64,000 nt of DNA from positions 4,464,001-4,528,000 of the forward strand of contig NZ_CP101137.1 in NCBI RefSeq assembly GCF_028473745.1, given 5' to 3'. Numbering within the stretch: position 1 is the stretch's first letter; the number at the start of each line of letters is the position of its first letter. Shown one piece after another: positions 42,589 to 51,549 of the stretch. The position numbers and the translations under genes were made by a program. Below the pieces are notes generated by a model, which saw nothing but the letters and a program-made list of their open reading frames with translations, did no database searches and was not told the DNA's origin. This stretch comes from Streptomyces sp. M92. GTDB lineage: Bacteria > Actinomycetota > Actinomycetes > Streptomycetales > Streptomycetaceae.

Positions 42589-44736
42589 TCATGAACCGCC
42601 CCCCAGCAGCCCCGCGGCCCGTGCCCACCGGTACTTCGCGCCCAGCACGGCCACCGGCTTCTCCGTCGTGTACGGGTACGCCACGACCCCGCGCTCGAAG
42701 AGGTACTGGCACGCCTCCTCCACCTCCACGTCACCCGCGAGGGAGGCCACCACGGGTTTCTCGATCCCGCGCTCGCGGAACTCGGCCACCACGCGCGCGG
42801 TGAGTTCGGCGAACACCATGGGAGGCGTGACGATGGTGTGCCAGTAGCCGAGGACCAGCGCGTGGATGCGCGGGTCCTGAAGACCGAGCCGGATCGTCGC
42901 CTCGTACGTCGACGGCGGCTCGCCCCCGGTGATGTCCACCGGGTTGCCCGCCGCCCCGAACGGCGGGATGAACGCGCGGAACGCCGCGTCCAGGTCCGGC
43001 GGTATCTCCATCAGCGACAGCCCGTTGTCCGTCACCGCGTCGGAGAGCAGCACCCCGCTTCCGCCGGCCCCGGTGATGATCACCACGTTGTCGCCCTCCG
43101 GGGCGGGCAGCACCGGCAACGCGCGCGCGTACTCGAGCATTTCGTTGAGCCCGGGCGCCCGGATGACACCGGCCTGCCTGAGTACGTCGTCGTACACGGC
43201 GTCGTCCCCGGCGAGCGCCCCGGTGTGCGAGCCCGCGGCCCTGGCGCCCGCCGCCGTGCGCCCGGCCTTGAGCACCACGACCGGTTTCCTCGGCACGGTC
43301 GCCCGCGCGGCGTCCACGAAGGCGCGCCCGTCCTTGAGGTCCTCCAGGTGCATCGCGACGCACTCGGTGCGCGGGTCCTCGGCGAACCAGGTCAGCAGGT
43401 CGTCCTCGTCCAGGTCCGACTTGTTGCCCAGGCCGACGATCGCCGACACGCCGGTCCTCGTGGCCCGCGCGAAGCCCAGGATCGCCATCCCGATGCCGCC
43501 CGACTGCGAGGTCAGCGCGACGCCGCCCTTCACGTCGTACGGCGTGCAGAACGTGGCGCACAGGTCCTGCCAGGTGGAGTAGTAGCCGTAGATGTTCGGC
43601 CCCAGCAGGCGGATGCCGTGCCGCTCGGCGACCGCCATGATCTCCTCCTGGAGGGCGTGCTCACCGGTCTCCGCGAACCCGGAGGGGATCAGCACGGCGT
43701 TGGGTATCCTCTTCCGCCCCACCTCCTCCAGCGCCGCCGCCACGAACCGCGCGGGGATCGCGAAGACCGCCACATCCACCTCGCCGGGAACGTCGGTGAC
43801 ACTCTTGTACGCCTTGCGGCCCAAGATGTCATCGGCCTTGGGGTTCACCGGATGGATCTCGCCCGCGAAACCGCCGTCGACGAGGTTGCGCATCACCGAG
43901 TTGCCGATCTTGCCGATCTCGCCCGACGCACCGATCACCGCGACCGACGAGGGCTGCATCAGGCGGCGCATCGAGGTGAGGATCTCCTCGCGCGTGTACC
44001 GGCGCCGTTCCCTCGGCAGACCGGTCGCGAGGATCACCCGGGTGTCGGCGGCGACCGCACCCTCGGGAGTGGCGATCACGGGGTTCAGGTCCACCTCGGC
44101 GATCTCCGGGAAGTCGGCGACCAGCTCGGAGACCCGGCGGATCTGCTCCGCCACCGCCCACCGGTCCACGCCGGCCCGCCCGCGCACCCCGCGCAGCACC
44201 TCGGCCGCCCGGACCGAGTCGAGCATGGACAGCGCCTCGCCGGCGTCCACGGGGGCGAGCCGGAAGGTGACGTCCTTCAGCACCTCCACCAGCACTCCGC
44301 CGAGCCCGAACGCCACCACCTTCCCGAACGTCGGATCGGTGACCGCGCCGACGATGACCTCCACCCCCGGTGGCAGCAGCTCCTGGATCTGCACGCCCTC
44401 GATCCGCGCGGAGGCGTCGTACGCCCGCGCGTTGCCGACGATCCGGCGGAACGCGGCCCGCACGTCCGCCGCGCCCTCCACCCCGACGACCACCCCGCCG
44501 GCGTCGGACTTGTGCAGGATGTCCGGCGACACGATCTTCATCACCACCGGCCCGCCGAAGCGCGCCGCGCACGCCACCGCCTCGTCGACGTCCCGCGCCA
44601 GCTCCTCGCCCGGCACGGCGATCCCGTAGGCGTCGGCGAGCACCTTCCCCTCCGGCGCCGTCAGGGCGGTGCGTCCGTCGGCGCGCACGGAGTCCAGCAG
44701 CCGGCGCACCCGCTGCGCGCGGTCCTCGGCCATCAC
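42589..44736 (-). CDS. ADP-forming acyl-CoA synthetase (acetate-CoA ligase family, ATP-grasp first)
   Basis: A 715-residue fusion with the domain order ATP-grasp (residues about 10-230; VVMKIVSPDILHKSDAGGV), CoA-binding (about 255-380; SSVAVIGASGEIGKIGNSVMRNL) and ligase domain with the active-site SHTGALAGDDAV. Enzymes of this type join a carboxylate to CoA with formation of ADP and phosphate through a phosphohistidine. It lies immediately after frc (one base between stop and GTG; ATG 44733 is an equal alternative). In this operon a likely acid is oxalate or formate, which would prime the CoA-transferase cycle; acetate or another acid is possible. Confidence 0.88.
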   Translation of the reverse strand: MMAEDRAQRVRRLLDSVRADGRTALTAPEGKVLADAYGIAVPGEELARDVDEAVACAARFGGPVVMKIVSPDILHKSDAGGVVVGVEGAADVRAAFRRIVGNARAYDASARIEGVQIQELLPPGVEVIVGAVTDPTFGKVVAFGLGGVLVEVLKDVTFRLAPVDAGEALSMLDSVRAAEVLRGVRGRAGVDRWAVAEQIRRVSELVADFPEIAEVDLNPVIATPEGAVAADTRVILATGLPRERRRYTREEILTSMRRLMQPSSVAVIGASGEIGKIGNSVMRNLVDGGFAGEIHPVNPKADDILGRKAYKSVTDVPGEVDVAVFAIPARFVAAALEEVGRKRIPNAVLIPSGFAETGEHALQEEIMAVAERHGIRLLGPNIYGYYSTWQDLCATFCTPYDVKGGVALTSQSGGIGMAILGFARATRTGVSAIVGLGNKSDLDEDDLLTWFAEDPRTECVAMHLEDLKDGRAFVDAARATVPRKPVVVLKAGRTAAGARAAGSHTGALAGDDAVYDDVLRQAGVIRAPGLNEMLEYARALPVLPAPEGDNVVIITGAGGSGVLLSDAVTDNGLSLMEIPPDLDAAFRAFIPPFGAAGNPVDITGGEPPSTYEATIRLGLQDPRIHALVLGYWHTIVTPPMVFAELTARVVAEFRERGIEKPVVASLAGDVEVEEACQYLFERGVVAYPYTTEKPVAVLGAKYRWARAAGLLGGGS

Positions 44737-44737
44737 C

Positions 44738-45979
44738 TCAGACCACCCCGTTCGACTTGAGCAGGCGCAGCTCCTCGTCGCCGAGGCCCAGCTCGCCGAC
44801 GTAGACCTCTTCGTTGTGCTCGCCGAGCAGCGGGGAACTGGTGACCTCCACCGGTGAGTCGGAGAGTTTGAGCGGACTGCCGACCGTCACGAACTCGCCC
44901 CGCTCGGGGTGCGGGACGGTGACGATCATCTCGTTGGCCGCCAGCGACCGGTCCTCGATGATCTCCTTGGTGGACAGGATCGGCCCGCACGGGATGTTGT
45001 GGGCGTTCAGCCGCTCCAGCACCTCCCACTTGGGAAGGGTGGACGACCACTCCTCGATCAGCTGGAACATCTTGTTCAGCTTCGGCAGCCGTGCCTGAGG
45101 AGTCGCCCACTCGGGGTCGTCGGCCAGCTCGGGCCGGCCGATCAGCTCGCTCAGCGGCCGCCAGCCGACCGGCTGGACGATGACGTACACGTAGTCGTTG
45201 GGGCCGCCCGGCGCGCACTTGACCGCCCAGCCGGGCTGCCCGCCGCCGGAGGCGTTGCCGGACCTGGGAACCTCCTCGCCGAAGTCCTCGTTGGGATATT
45301 CGGCGAGTGGACCATGGGTCAGGCGCTGCTGGTCGCGCAGCTTCACCCGGCAGAGGTTGAGCACCGCGTGCTGCATGGCCACGTTCACCCGCTGACCGCG
45401 TCCGGTGCGCTCCCGCTGGTACAGCGCGGCGAGGATGCCCGCCACGACGTGGACGCCCGTGCCCGAGTCCCCGATCTGGGCCCCCGTCGCCAGCGGCGGC
45501 CCGTCCTCGAAACCGGTGGTGGACATCGATCCGCCCATGGCCTGCGCGACGACCTCGTACGCCTTGAAGTCGGTGTACGGGCCCTCGCCGAACCCCTTGA
45601 CGGAGGCGTAGACGATCCGTGGATTGATCTCCTTGACGCGGTCCCAGGTGAATCCCATCCGGTCGACCGCGCCCGGCCCGAAGTTCTCGACCATGACGTC
45701 CGAGCGCCGGATCAGCTCGGTGAGGATCTCCTTGCCGCGCTCGGTCTTGGTGTTGAGCGTGATGCTCCGCTTGTTGCAGTTGAGCATCGTGAAGTAGAGG
45801 GAGTCGACGTCCGGCAGATCCCGCAGCTGTTTGCGGGTGATGTCACCGGTCGGCGCCTCCAGCTTGACCACGTCCGCGCCGAGCCAGGCGAGCAGCTGGG
45901 TCGCCGAGGGGCCCGACTGCACATGCGTCATGTCCAGGACGCGGATGCCCTCAAGAGCCTTCGCTGGCGTTCCCGTCAT
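44738..45979 (-). CDS. frc: Formyl-CoA:oxalate CoA-transferase (Frc)
   Basis: A class III CoA-transferase of 413 residues that moves CoA from formyl-CoA to oxalate. It matches what I remember of E. coli YfdW over its full length: [20 protein letters not shown] at the start, [20 protein letters not shown], the catalytic Asp in [24 protein letters not shown] and the mobile Gly loop [11 protein letters not shown] choose ATG 45979 because GAGGTG lies six bases upstream; GTG 45988 would add three residues. The preceding ThDP gene ends ten bases earlier, so the two are coupled. This is the most specific oxalate gene in the window. Confidence 0.94.
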   Translation of the reverse strand: MTGTPAKALEGIRVLDMTHVQSGPSATQLLAWLGADVVKLEAPTGDITRKQLRDLPDVDSLYFTMLNCNKRSITLNTKTERGKEILTELIRRSDVMVENFGPGAVDRMGFTWDRVKEINPRIVYASVKGFGEGPYTDFKAYEVVAQAMGGSMSTTGFEDGPPLATGAQIGDSGTGVHVVAGILAALYQRERTGRGQRVNVAMQHAVLNLCRVKLRDQQRLTHGPLAEYPNEDFGEEVPRSGNASGGGQPGWAVKCAPGGPNDYVYVIVQPVGWRPLSELIGRPELADDPEWATPQARLPKLNKMFQLIEEWSSTLPKWEVLERLNAHNIPCGPILSTKEIIEDRSLAANEMIVTVPHPERGEFVTVGSPLKLSDSPVEVTSSPLLGEHNEEVYVGELGLGDEELRLLKSNGVV

Positions 45980-45989
45980 GGGTTCCACC

Positions 45990-47672
45990 TCACTTGTACA
46001 TCGTCTGGTTCATGGTTCCGGGGGCGTACGCGTCCGGGTCGACCCAGACGTTGATCAACGACGGCTTGCCGGACTCGCGGGCCCGGCGCAGCGCGGGTCC
46101 GATGTCGGCGGGGTCGCGGACCTCCTCACCGTGGCCGCCCAGCATCCGCGCGAACCGGTCGTACGGGACGTCGCCGAGGGTGTTGCCGACCCGCTCGCGG
46201 TCCTTGCCGTACTTCGCGGCCTGCCCGTAGCGGATCTGGTTCATGGAGGAGTTGTTGCCGACGATGCCGACGAAGGGGAGGCCGTAGCGGACGAGGGTCT
46301 CGAAGTCCCAGCCGGTGAGCGAGAAGGCGCCGTCGCCGAAGAGGGCGACGACCTCCTTGTCGGGCCGGGCCTGCTTGGCCGCCAGCACGAAGGGGACGCC
46401 GACCCCGAGCGTGCCCAGCGGACCCGGGTCCATCCAGTGGCCCGGTGACTTGGGCTGCACGACCTGCCCGGAGAAGGTGACGATGTCGCCGCCGTCGCCG
46501 ATGTAGACCGAGTCCTCGGTGAGGAAGTCGTTGATCTCACTGACCAGCCGGTACGGGTGGATGGGGGAGGCGTCCGACCTGAGCTGCGGCAGCCGCTTGT
46601 CCAGGGCGGTCCGCTCGGCCGCGCGCAGTTCGTCCAGCCACTCCTTGCGCTTCGACGCGCCGCCGTTGATCCGTCCCGACGCCGCATCGGTCACCGACTT
46701 GAGCACGAGACCTGCGTCGCCGACGATGCCGAGGTCGATGTCGCGGTTCTTGCCGACGGTGCGGTAGTCGAGGTCGATCTGCACCACGGTCGCGTCGGGG
46801 GAGAGTCGCTTGCCGTAGCCCATGCGGAAGTCGAAGGGTGTTCCGACGATGACGATGACGTCGGCATTGGAGAAGGCGTACCGGCGCGAGAGCTGGAAGT
46901 GGTGCGGGTCGCCGGGCGGCAGGGTGCCGCGTCCGGCGCCGTTCATGTACGCCGGGACGTTCAGCGTGCGGACGAGTCCGACGGCGGCCTCCGTGGCGCG
47001 CGTCGTCCACACCTGGCTGCCGAGCAGGATGGCCGGCTTCTCGGCGTGGACCAGCAGATCGGCCAGCCGCTCGACGGCGTCGGGGTCGCCCGGGGAGCGG
47101 GTCGAGGCTCGGTAGGCCCCGGCTTTCGGCACCCGGGCCCGGTCCGTCGCCACCTTGGCGTCCAGCACGTCGCGCGGGATCTCCAGGAAGGAGGGGCCGG
47201 GCGCGCCGTGGTAGCACTCGCGGAACGCCATCGACACCATGTCCGCCGCCCGCGCGGTGTCCGGTACGGTCGCCGCGAACTTGGTGATCGGCGTCATCAT
47301 GTCGACGTGCGGCAGGTCCTGGAGGGATCCCATCTTGTGCTGGGTGTGCGCGCCCTGACCACCGATCAGCAGCATCGGTGACTCGGCGCGGAAGGCGTTG
47401 GCGACACCGGTGACGGCGTCGGTCGTACCCGGTCCCGCGGTGACCACCGCGCAGCCGGGCTTGCCGGTGACGCGGGCGTAGCCGTCGGCGGCGTGCGCGG
47501 CGACCTGCTCGTGGCGTACGTCGACGACCTCGATGCCCTCGTCGACGCAGCCGTCGTAGATGTCGATGATGTGGCCGCCGCACAAGGTGTAGATGCGGTC
47601 GACCCCCTCGGCCTTGAGTGCCTTGGCGACGAGGTGACCGCCGGAGATGACGTCCTGGGTGTCGTCGGGCAT
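45990..47672 (-). CDS. ThDP-dependent enzyme, oxalyl-CoA decarboxylase/acetolactate synthase superfamily
   Basis: A 560-residue thiamine diphosphate enzyme with the full three-domain plan: the activating Glu in [19 protein letters not shown], a central nucleotide-fold domain, and the ThDP/Mg motif [21 protein letters not shown] ending in GNNSS. By position (directly before frc) it should be oxalyl-CoA decarboxylase. However, the Tyr-Glu pair (DYEE) that I recall from characterised Oxc is absent; the equivalent place reads [13 protein letters not shown], closer to 2-hydroxyacyl-CoA lyase or acetolactate synthase-like proteins. I therefore call the superfamily firmly and the decarboxylase role tentatively. 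ATG 47672 has AGGGACAGGA upstream; an earlier in-frame start would cover the operator. Confidence 0.85.
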   Translation of the reverse strand: MPDDTQDVISGGHLVAKALKAEGVDRIYTLCGGHIIDIYDGCVDEGIEVVDVRHEQVAAHAADGYARVTGKPGCAVVTAGPGTTDAVTGVANAFRAESPMLLIGGQGAHTQHKMGSLQDLPHVDMMTPITKFAATVPDTARAADMVSMAFRECYHGAPGPSFLEIPRDVLDAKVATDRARVPKAGAYRASTRSPGDPDAVERLADLLVHAEKPAILLGSQVWTTRATEAAVGLVRTLNVPAYMNGAGRGTLPPGDPHHFQLSRRYAFSNADVIVIVGTPFDFRMGYGKRLSPDATVVQIDLDYRTVGKNRDIDLGIVGDAGLVLKSVTDAASGRINGGASKRKEWLDELRAAERTALDKRLPQLRSDASPIHPYRLVSEINDFLTEDSVYIGDGGDIVTFSGQVVQPKSPGHWMDPGPLGTLGVGVPFVLAAKQARPDKEVVALFGDGAFSLTGWDFETLVRYGLPFVGIVGNNSSMNQIRYGQAAKYGKDRERVGNTLGDVPYDRFARMLGGHGEEVRDPADIGPALRRARESGKPSLINVWVDPDAYAPGTMNQTMYK

Positions 47673-47723
47673 GGCGAAGTCCTGTCCCTTCACGAGGGGT
47701 TGGAGCGCTCTCGCGGTAGATTG

Positions 47724-47747
47724 CATACAGTCGACGAATACTGTATG
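47724..47747. promoter_or_regulatory. Candidate GntR/FCD operator between the oxalate operon and sucCD
   Basis: CATACAGT (47724-47731) and ACTGTATG (47740-47747) form a perfect 8-bp inverted repeat with an 8-base spacer, 52 bp from the ThDP-enzyme start and 69 bp from the sucC start. The spacer plus flank (GTCGACGAA) also occurs beside the 16651 site, where GTCGACGAA is followed by ATATTGT. This supports one regulator for both divergent regions. Confidence 0.65.
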
Positions 47748-47815
47748 AAGGTTGTTATCCCGCATCCGGTGGGTGGTGTCCAGGGGGCGTGCGGCACTTT
47801 CAGACAGGAGCCGGA

Positions 47816-48946
47816 ATGGACCTGTACGAACACCAGGCGAGGGAACTCTTCGAGGAGCACGGCATTCTGGTGCCGAGGGCCGAGGTCACCGCCTCGCCCG
47901 CACGCGCCGGCGAGATCGCCCGCGCCCTCGGCGGACGTGCCGTCGTCAAGGCGCAGGTGAAGACCGGCGGGCGCGGCAAGGCGGGCGGAGTGCGGCTCGC
48001 CGCCGACCCGGCCGAGGCCGAGCAGGCCGCCCGGCACATCCTCGGCATGGACATCAAGGGCCACACGGCCGAGACGGTCATGGTCGCCGAACCGGTCGAC
48101 GTCGAGGGCGAGTTCTATGTCTCCTACGTCCTCGTCCGCGCGGCCGGCCGCTTCCTCGCCGTCGCCTCCGCCGAGGGCGGAACCGAGATCGAGAGGGTTG
48201 CGGCCGAACGGCCCGAGGCCGTCGTGCGCATCCCCGTCGACCCGGCCGTGGGGGTGACCACGGCCACGGCGGTACGCATCGCGGACGCGGCCGGACTGCC
48301 CCCGCAGACCGTAGACGCCCTCGTACGGCTCTGGCAGGTCCTGGTCCGCCAGGACGCCCTGCTCGTCGAGGTCAACCCCCTGGTCCGGACGGCCGACGGA
48401 AGGACGATGGCCCTCGACGGCAAGGTGACCCTCGACGACAACGCCCTCTTCCGCCAGGCGCGCTGGGAGGACGAACGCGCGATGTCCGCCGACCCGTTGG
48501 AGGCGCGGGCCGCCGCCAAGGGCCTCAACTACGTGAAGCTCCACGGCGAGGTCGGTGTCATCGGCAACGGCGCCGGACTGGTCATGTCGACGCTCGACGT
48601 GGTCGCCGGCTGCGGCGCCCACCCCGCCAACTTCCTCGACATCGGCGGCGGCGCCTCCGCGCGGGTCATGGCCGACGGACTGTCGGTCGTCCTCTCCGAC
48701 CCCGCCGTGAAGTCCGTCCTCGTGAACGTCTTCGGCGGCATCACCGCCTGCGACGCCGTCGCCGACGGCATCGTCCGGGCCCTGGAGGAGGTCCGGCCGA
48801 CGAAGCCGCTCGTCGTGCGCCTCGACGGCAACAACGCGGCCCGCGGCCGGGCCCTCCTCGACGCACGCGCGCACCCTCTGGTCGAACAGGCCACCACCAT
48901 GGACGGCGCCGCCCGCCGTGCCGCCCGACTCGCCACCACGGCGTGA
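47816..48946 (+). CDS. sucC: Succinyl-CoA synthetase beta-subunit paralogue
   Basis: A 376-residue ATP-grasp subunit: the start [34 protein letters not shown] (nucleotide site), LLVEVNPLV, and the C-terminal [11 protein letters not shown] and [11 protein letters not shown] loops are all standard. With the alpha subunit it makes an acyl-CoA from a dicarboxylate, CoA and ATP. The start is ATG 47816 with AGGAG five bases upstream. It is divergent from the oxalate operon, not in a TCA-cycle context. Inferred: it may supply succinyl-CoA as CoA donor for oxalate or activate another acid such as malate. Confidence 0.92.
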   Translation: MDLYEHQARELFEEHGILVPRAEVTASPARAGEIARALGGRAVVKAQVKTGGRGKAGGVRLAADPAEAEQAARHILGMDIKGHTAETVMVAEPVDVEGEFYVSYVLVRAAGRFLAVASAEGGTEIERVAAERPEAVVRIPVDPAVGVTTATAVRIADAAGLPPQTVDALVRLWQVLVRQDALLVEVNPLVRTADGRTMALDGKVTLDDNALFRQARWEDERAMSADPLEARAAAKGLNYVKLHGEVGVIGNGAGLVMSTLDVVAGCGAHPANFLDIGGGASARVMADGLSVVLSDPAVKSVLVNVFGGITACDAVADGIVRALEEVRPTKPLVVRLDGNNAARGRALLDARAHPLVEQATTMDGAARRAARLATTA

Positions 48947-48960
48947 GGAGACAGACCGAC

Positions 48961-49872
48961 ATGGCGATATACCTCACCAAGGAGAGCAGGGTCCTCGTCC
49001 AGGGCATGACCGGAGCCGAGGGCATGAAGCACACCCGCCGGATGCTGGCCGCAGGCACCGACGTGGCGGGCGGCGTCAACCCGCGCAAGGCCGGCCGCAC
49101 CGTGACCTTCGACGGACGATCCGTCCCCGTCTTCGGTTCGGTGAGCGAAGGAGTGGAGCGCACCGGCGCGGACGTGACCGTCGTCTTCGTACCGCCCGCC
49201 TTCGCCAAGGCCGCGGTCCTCGAGGCCGCCGACGCGGGCATCGGCCTCACCGTCGTCATCACCGAGGGCATCCCGGTCCACGACTCCGTCGCGTTCACCG
49301 CGTACGCCGGGGCCAGGGGCACCCGGGTCATCGGCCCCAACTGCCCCGGCCTGATCAGCCCCGGGCAGTCCGACGCGGGCATCATCCCGCCCGACATCGC
49401 CAAGCCGGGCCCCGTCGGCCTGGTCTCCAAGTCGGGCACCCTCACCTACCAGCTCATGCACGAACTGCGCGACACCGGCTTCTCCACCTGCGTCGGCATC
49501 GGCGGCGACCCGGTGGCCGGCACCACCCACATCGACTGCCTCACCGCCTTCCAGGAGGACCCCGACACCGAACTGATCGTCCTCATCGGCGAGATCGGCG
49601 GCGACGCCGAGGAACGCGCGGCGGCCCACATCCGCGACCACGTCACCAAGCCGGTCGTCGGCTACGTCGCCGGATTCACCGCCCCCGAGGGCCGCACCAT
49701 GGGCCACGCCGGCGCGATCGTGTCCGGCTCCTCGGGCACCGCCCGTGCCAAGAAGGAAGCCCTGGAGGCCGCCGGCGTGCTGGTCGGCTCCACCCCGACC
49801 GAGACGGCGCGGCACGTCCTCGCCGTCCTCGCCGGCCTCGGCGGCGGGACACGGGAAGGAGCCCCCGTGTGA
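48961..49872 (+). CDS. sucD: Succinyl-CoA synthetase alpha-subunit paralogue
   Basis: A 303-residue alpha subunit: the CoA-binding start [55 protein letters not shown] and the phosphorylated His in [13 protein letters not shown] are all conserved. It pairs with the beta subunit encoded 14 bp upstream. Its stop overlaps the next start (GTGTGA), coupling it to the aldehyde dehydrogenase gene. The pair is a second, accessory sucCD judging from its neighbours; the substrate may differ from succinate. Confidence 0.93.
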   Translation: MAIYLTKESRVLVQGMTGAEGMKHTRRMLAAGTDVAGGVNPRKAGRTVTFDGRSVPVFGSVSEGVERTGADVTVVFVPPAFAKAAVLEAADAGIGLTVVITEGIPVHDSVAFTAYAGARGTRVIGPNCPGLISPGQSDAGIIPPDIAKPGPVGLVSKSGTLTYQLMHELRDTGFSTCVGIGGDPVAGTTHIDCLTAFQEDPDTELIVLIGEIGGDAEERAAAHIRDHVTKPVVGYVAGFTAPEGRTMGHAGAIVSGSSGTARAKKEALEAAGVLVGSTPTETARHVLAVLAGLGGGTREGAPV

Positions 49873-51446
49873 CGGCACGACACCCCCGCACCACGACCGG
49901 AGCCGGACCCGCCGCCCTCACCCTCAAGTCCGGCACCTCCTGGGCCGACCTCTGGCGCCGCTGCCTCGCCGTCGCCCCCGAGGCGTTCCGGGACGACCGG
50001 GTCCTCAACCTCTGGGACGCCCGGTGGCGGGCCGACGGCCGGGTCCTGCCCGCCACCAGCCCCGTCGACGGCACCCCGGTCGCCGGCCCGCCCCGCCTGG
50101 ACGGGGCCACCGCCCACCGGGCCGTACGCGCCTCCCTCGACCAGCACCGTGCCTGGCGCCACGTACCCCTGCCCGAACGCCGTGCCCGCGTCACCGCCAC
50201 CCTCGACGCCCTCGCCCAGCACCGCGAACTCCTCGCGCTGCTCCTCGTCCGGGAGATCGGCAAGCCCTGGCGGCTCGCGCAGGCCGACGTCGACCGCGCG
50301 GTGGACGGCGTGCGCTGGTACGCCGACGGCATCGGCCGGATGACCGAGGGCCGCGCGCCGCTGGACGGGCCGGTGTCCAACATCGCCAGCTGGAACTACC
50401 CGATGAGCGTGCTCGTTCACGCATTGCTGGTACAGGCACTGGCGGGCAACGCGGTCATCGCCAAGACCCCGACCGACGGCGGCGTCGCCTGTCTGACCCT
50501 GGCCTGCGCACTCGCCGCCCGCGAGGGGATACCCGTCTCCCTCGTCAGCGGCAGCGGGGGCGAGCTGTCCCAGGCGCTGGTCCGGGCGCCCGAGATCGGC
50601 TGCGTCTCCTTCGTCGGCGGCCGCGACACCGGCGCCGCCGTCGCCACGGCCCTCGCCGACCTCGGCAAGCGACACATCCTCGAACAGGAAGGACTCAACA
50701 CCTGGGGCATCTGGAACTTCACGGACTGGGCCACGCTCGCCGCGGTCATCCCCAAGCTCTTCGACTACGGCAAGCAGCGCTGCACCGCCTACCCGCGCTT
50801 CGTCGTCCAGCGGCACCTGTTCGACGCGTTCCTCGCGGCGTACCTCCCGGCGGTCCGCACACTGCGCGTCGGCCACCCGCTCGCCGTCGCGGCACCGGAC
50901 GACCCGTACCCGGAGCTGGACTTCGGGCCGGTGATCAACGCGGCCAAGGCCAAGGAGCTGGGCGACCAGGTCGCCGATGCCGTCGAGCGCGGCGCCGTAC
51001 CCCTGCACCGCGGCAGCGCGGCCGACGCGCGGTTCCTGCCCGGCCAGGACACCTCCGCCTACATCCAGCCGGTCACGCTGCTGAACCCGCCGCGGTCCTC
51101 ACCGCTGCACCACGCCGAACCGTTCGGTCCGGTCGACACCGTCGTCCTCGTCGACACCGAGGCCGAGCTGCTCGCCGCGATGAACGCCTCCAACGGCGCG
51201 CTGGTCGCCACGCTCTCCACGGACGACCGGGCGACGTTCGACAGGCTGGCGCCGCAGATCCGGGCGTTCAAGGTCGGCCACGGCGTTCCCCGCTCCCGGG
51301 GCGACCGTGACGAGCTGTTCGGCGGACACGGCGGGTCCTGGCGCGGCGCCTTCGTCGGCGGCGAACTGCTGGTGCGCGCCGTCACGCGGGGCCCGGCGGG
51401 GGAGCGGCTGCCGGGGAACTTCCCGGACCACCACCTCATGCCGTGA
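49869..51446 (+). CDS. Aldehyde dehydrogenase superfamily protein, divergent
   Basis: A 525-residue ALDH-fold protein starting at GTG 49869. The oxyanion Asn is in [11 protein letters not shown], the cofactor Lys in [10 protein letters not shown], and the catalytic Cys in [11 protein letters not shown]. The usual LELGGK motif is altered to ILEQEGLN, keeping the first Glu but losing both glycines, and the first 60 residues are family-atypical. It is translationally coupled to sucD. Joined to CoA-ester genes it could be a CoA-acylating reductase or a glyoxylate/semialdehyde dehydrogenase; this is inference only. A GC-rich hairpin (GCCCGGG at 51508-51514, CCCGGGC at 51522-51528) after the gene may be its terminator. 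Confidence 0.83.
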   Translation: MTARHPRTTTGAGPAALTLKSGTSWADLWRRCLAVAPEAFRDDRVLNLWDARWRADGRVLPATSPVDGTPVAGPPRLDGATAHRAVRASLDQHRAWRHVPLPERRARVTATLDALAQHRELLALLLVREIGKPWRLAQADVDRAVDGVRWYADGIGRMTEGRAPLDGPVSNIASWNYPMSVLVHALLVQALAGNAVIAKTPTDGGVACLTLACALAAREGIPVSLVSGSGGELSQALVRAPEIGCVSFVGGRDTGAAVATALADLGKRHILEQEGLNTWGIWNFTDWATLAAVIPKLFDYGKQRCTAYPRFVVQRHLFDAFLAAYLPAVRTLRVGHPLAVAAPDDPYPELDFGPVINAAKAKELGDQVADAVERGAVPLHRGSAADARFLPGQDTSAYIQPVTLLNPPRSSPLHHAEPFGPVDTVVLVDTEAELLAAMNASNGALVATLSTDDRATFDRLAPQIRAFKVGHGVPRSRGDRDELFGGHGGSWRGAFVGGELLVRAVTRGPAGERLPGNFPDHHLMP

Positions 51447-51549
51447 CGTCCACCGTCCGCGCTGCCCGCAGCTGCCCGGCGCGCGGTGCCCCGCAGCACC
51501 GCCGCGTGCCCGGGGCCCGGTCCCGGGCTCCGCGCGGGGCGTTCGCGGG

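Noticed and set aside
45990-47672. Housekeeping acetolactate synthase large subunit (IlvB)
   Set aside because: No ilvN small subunit or branched-chain amino acid gene is adjacent; the gene is the coupled partner of frc, so an oxalate-related role is more likely even though the sequence is intermediate.
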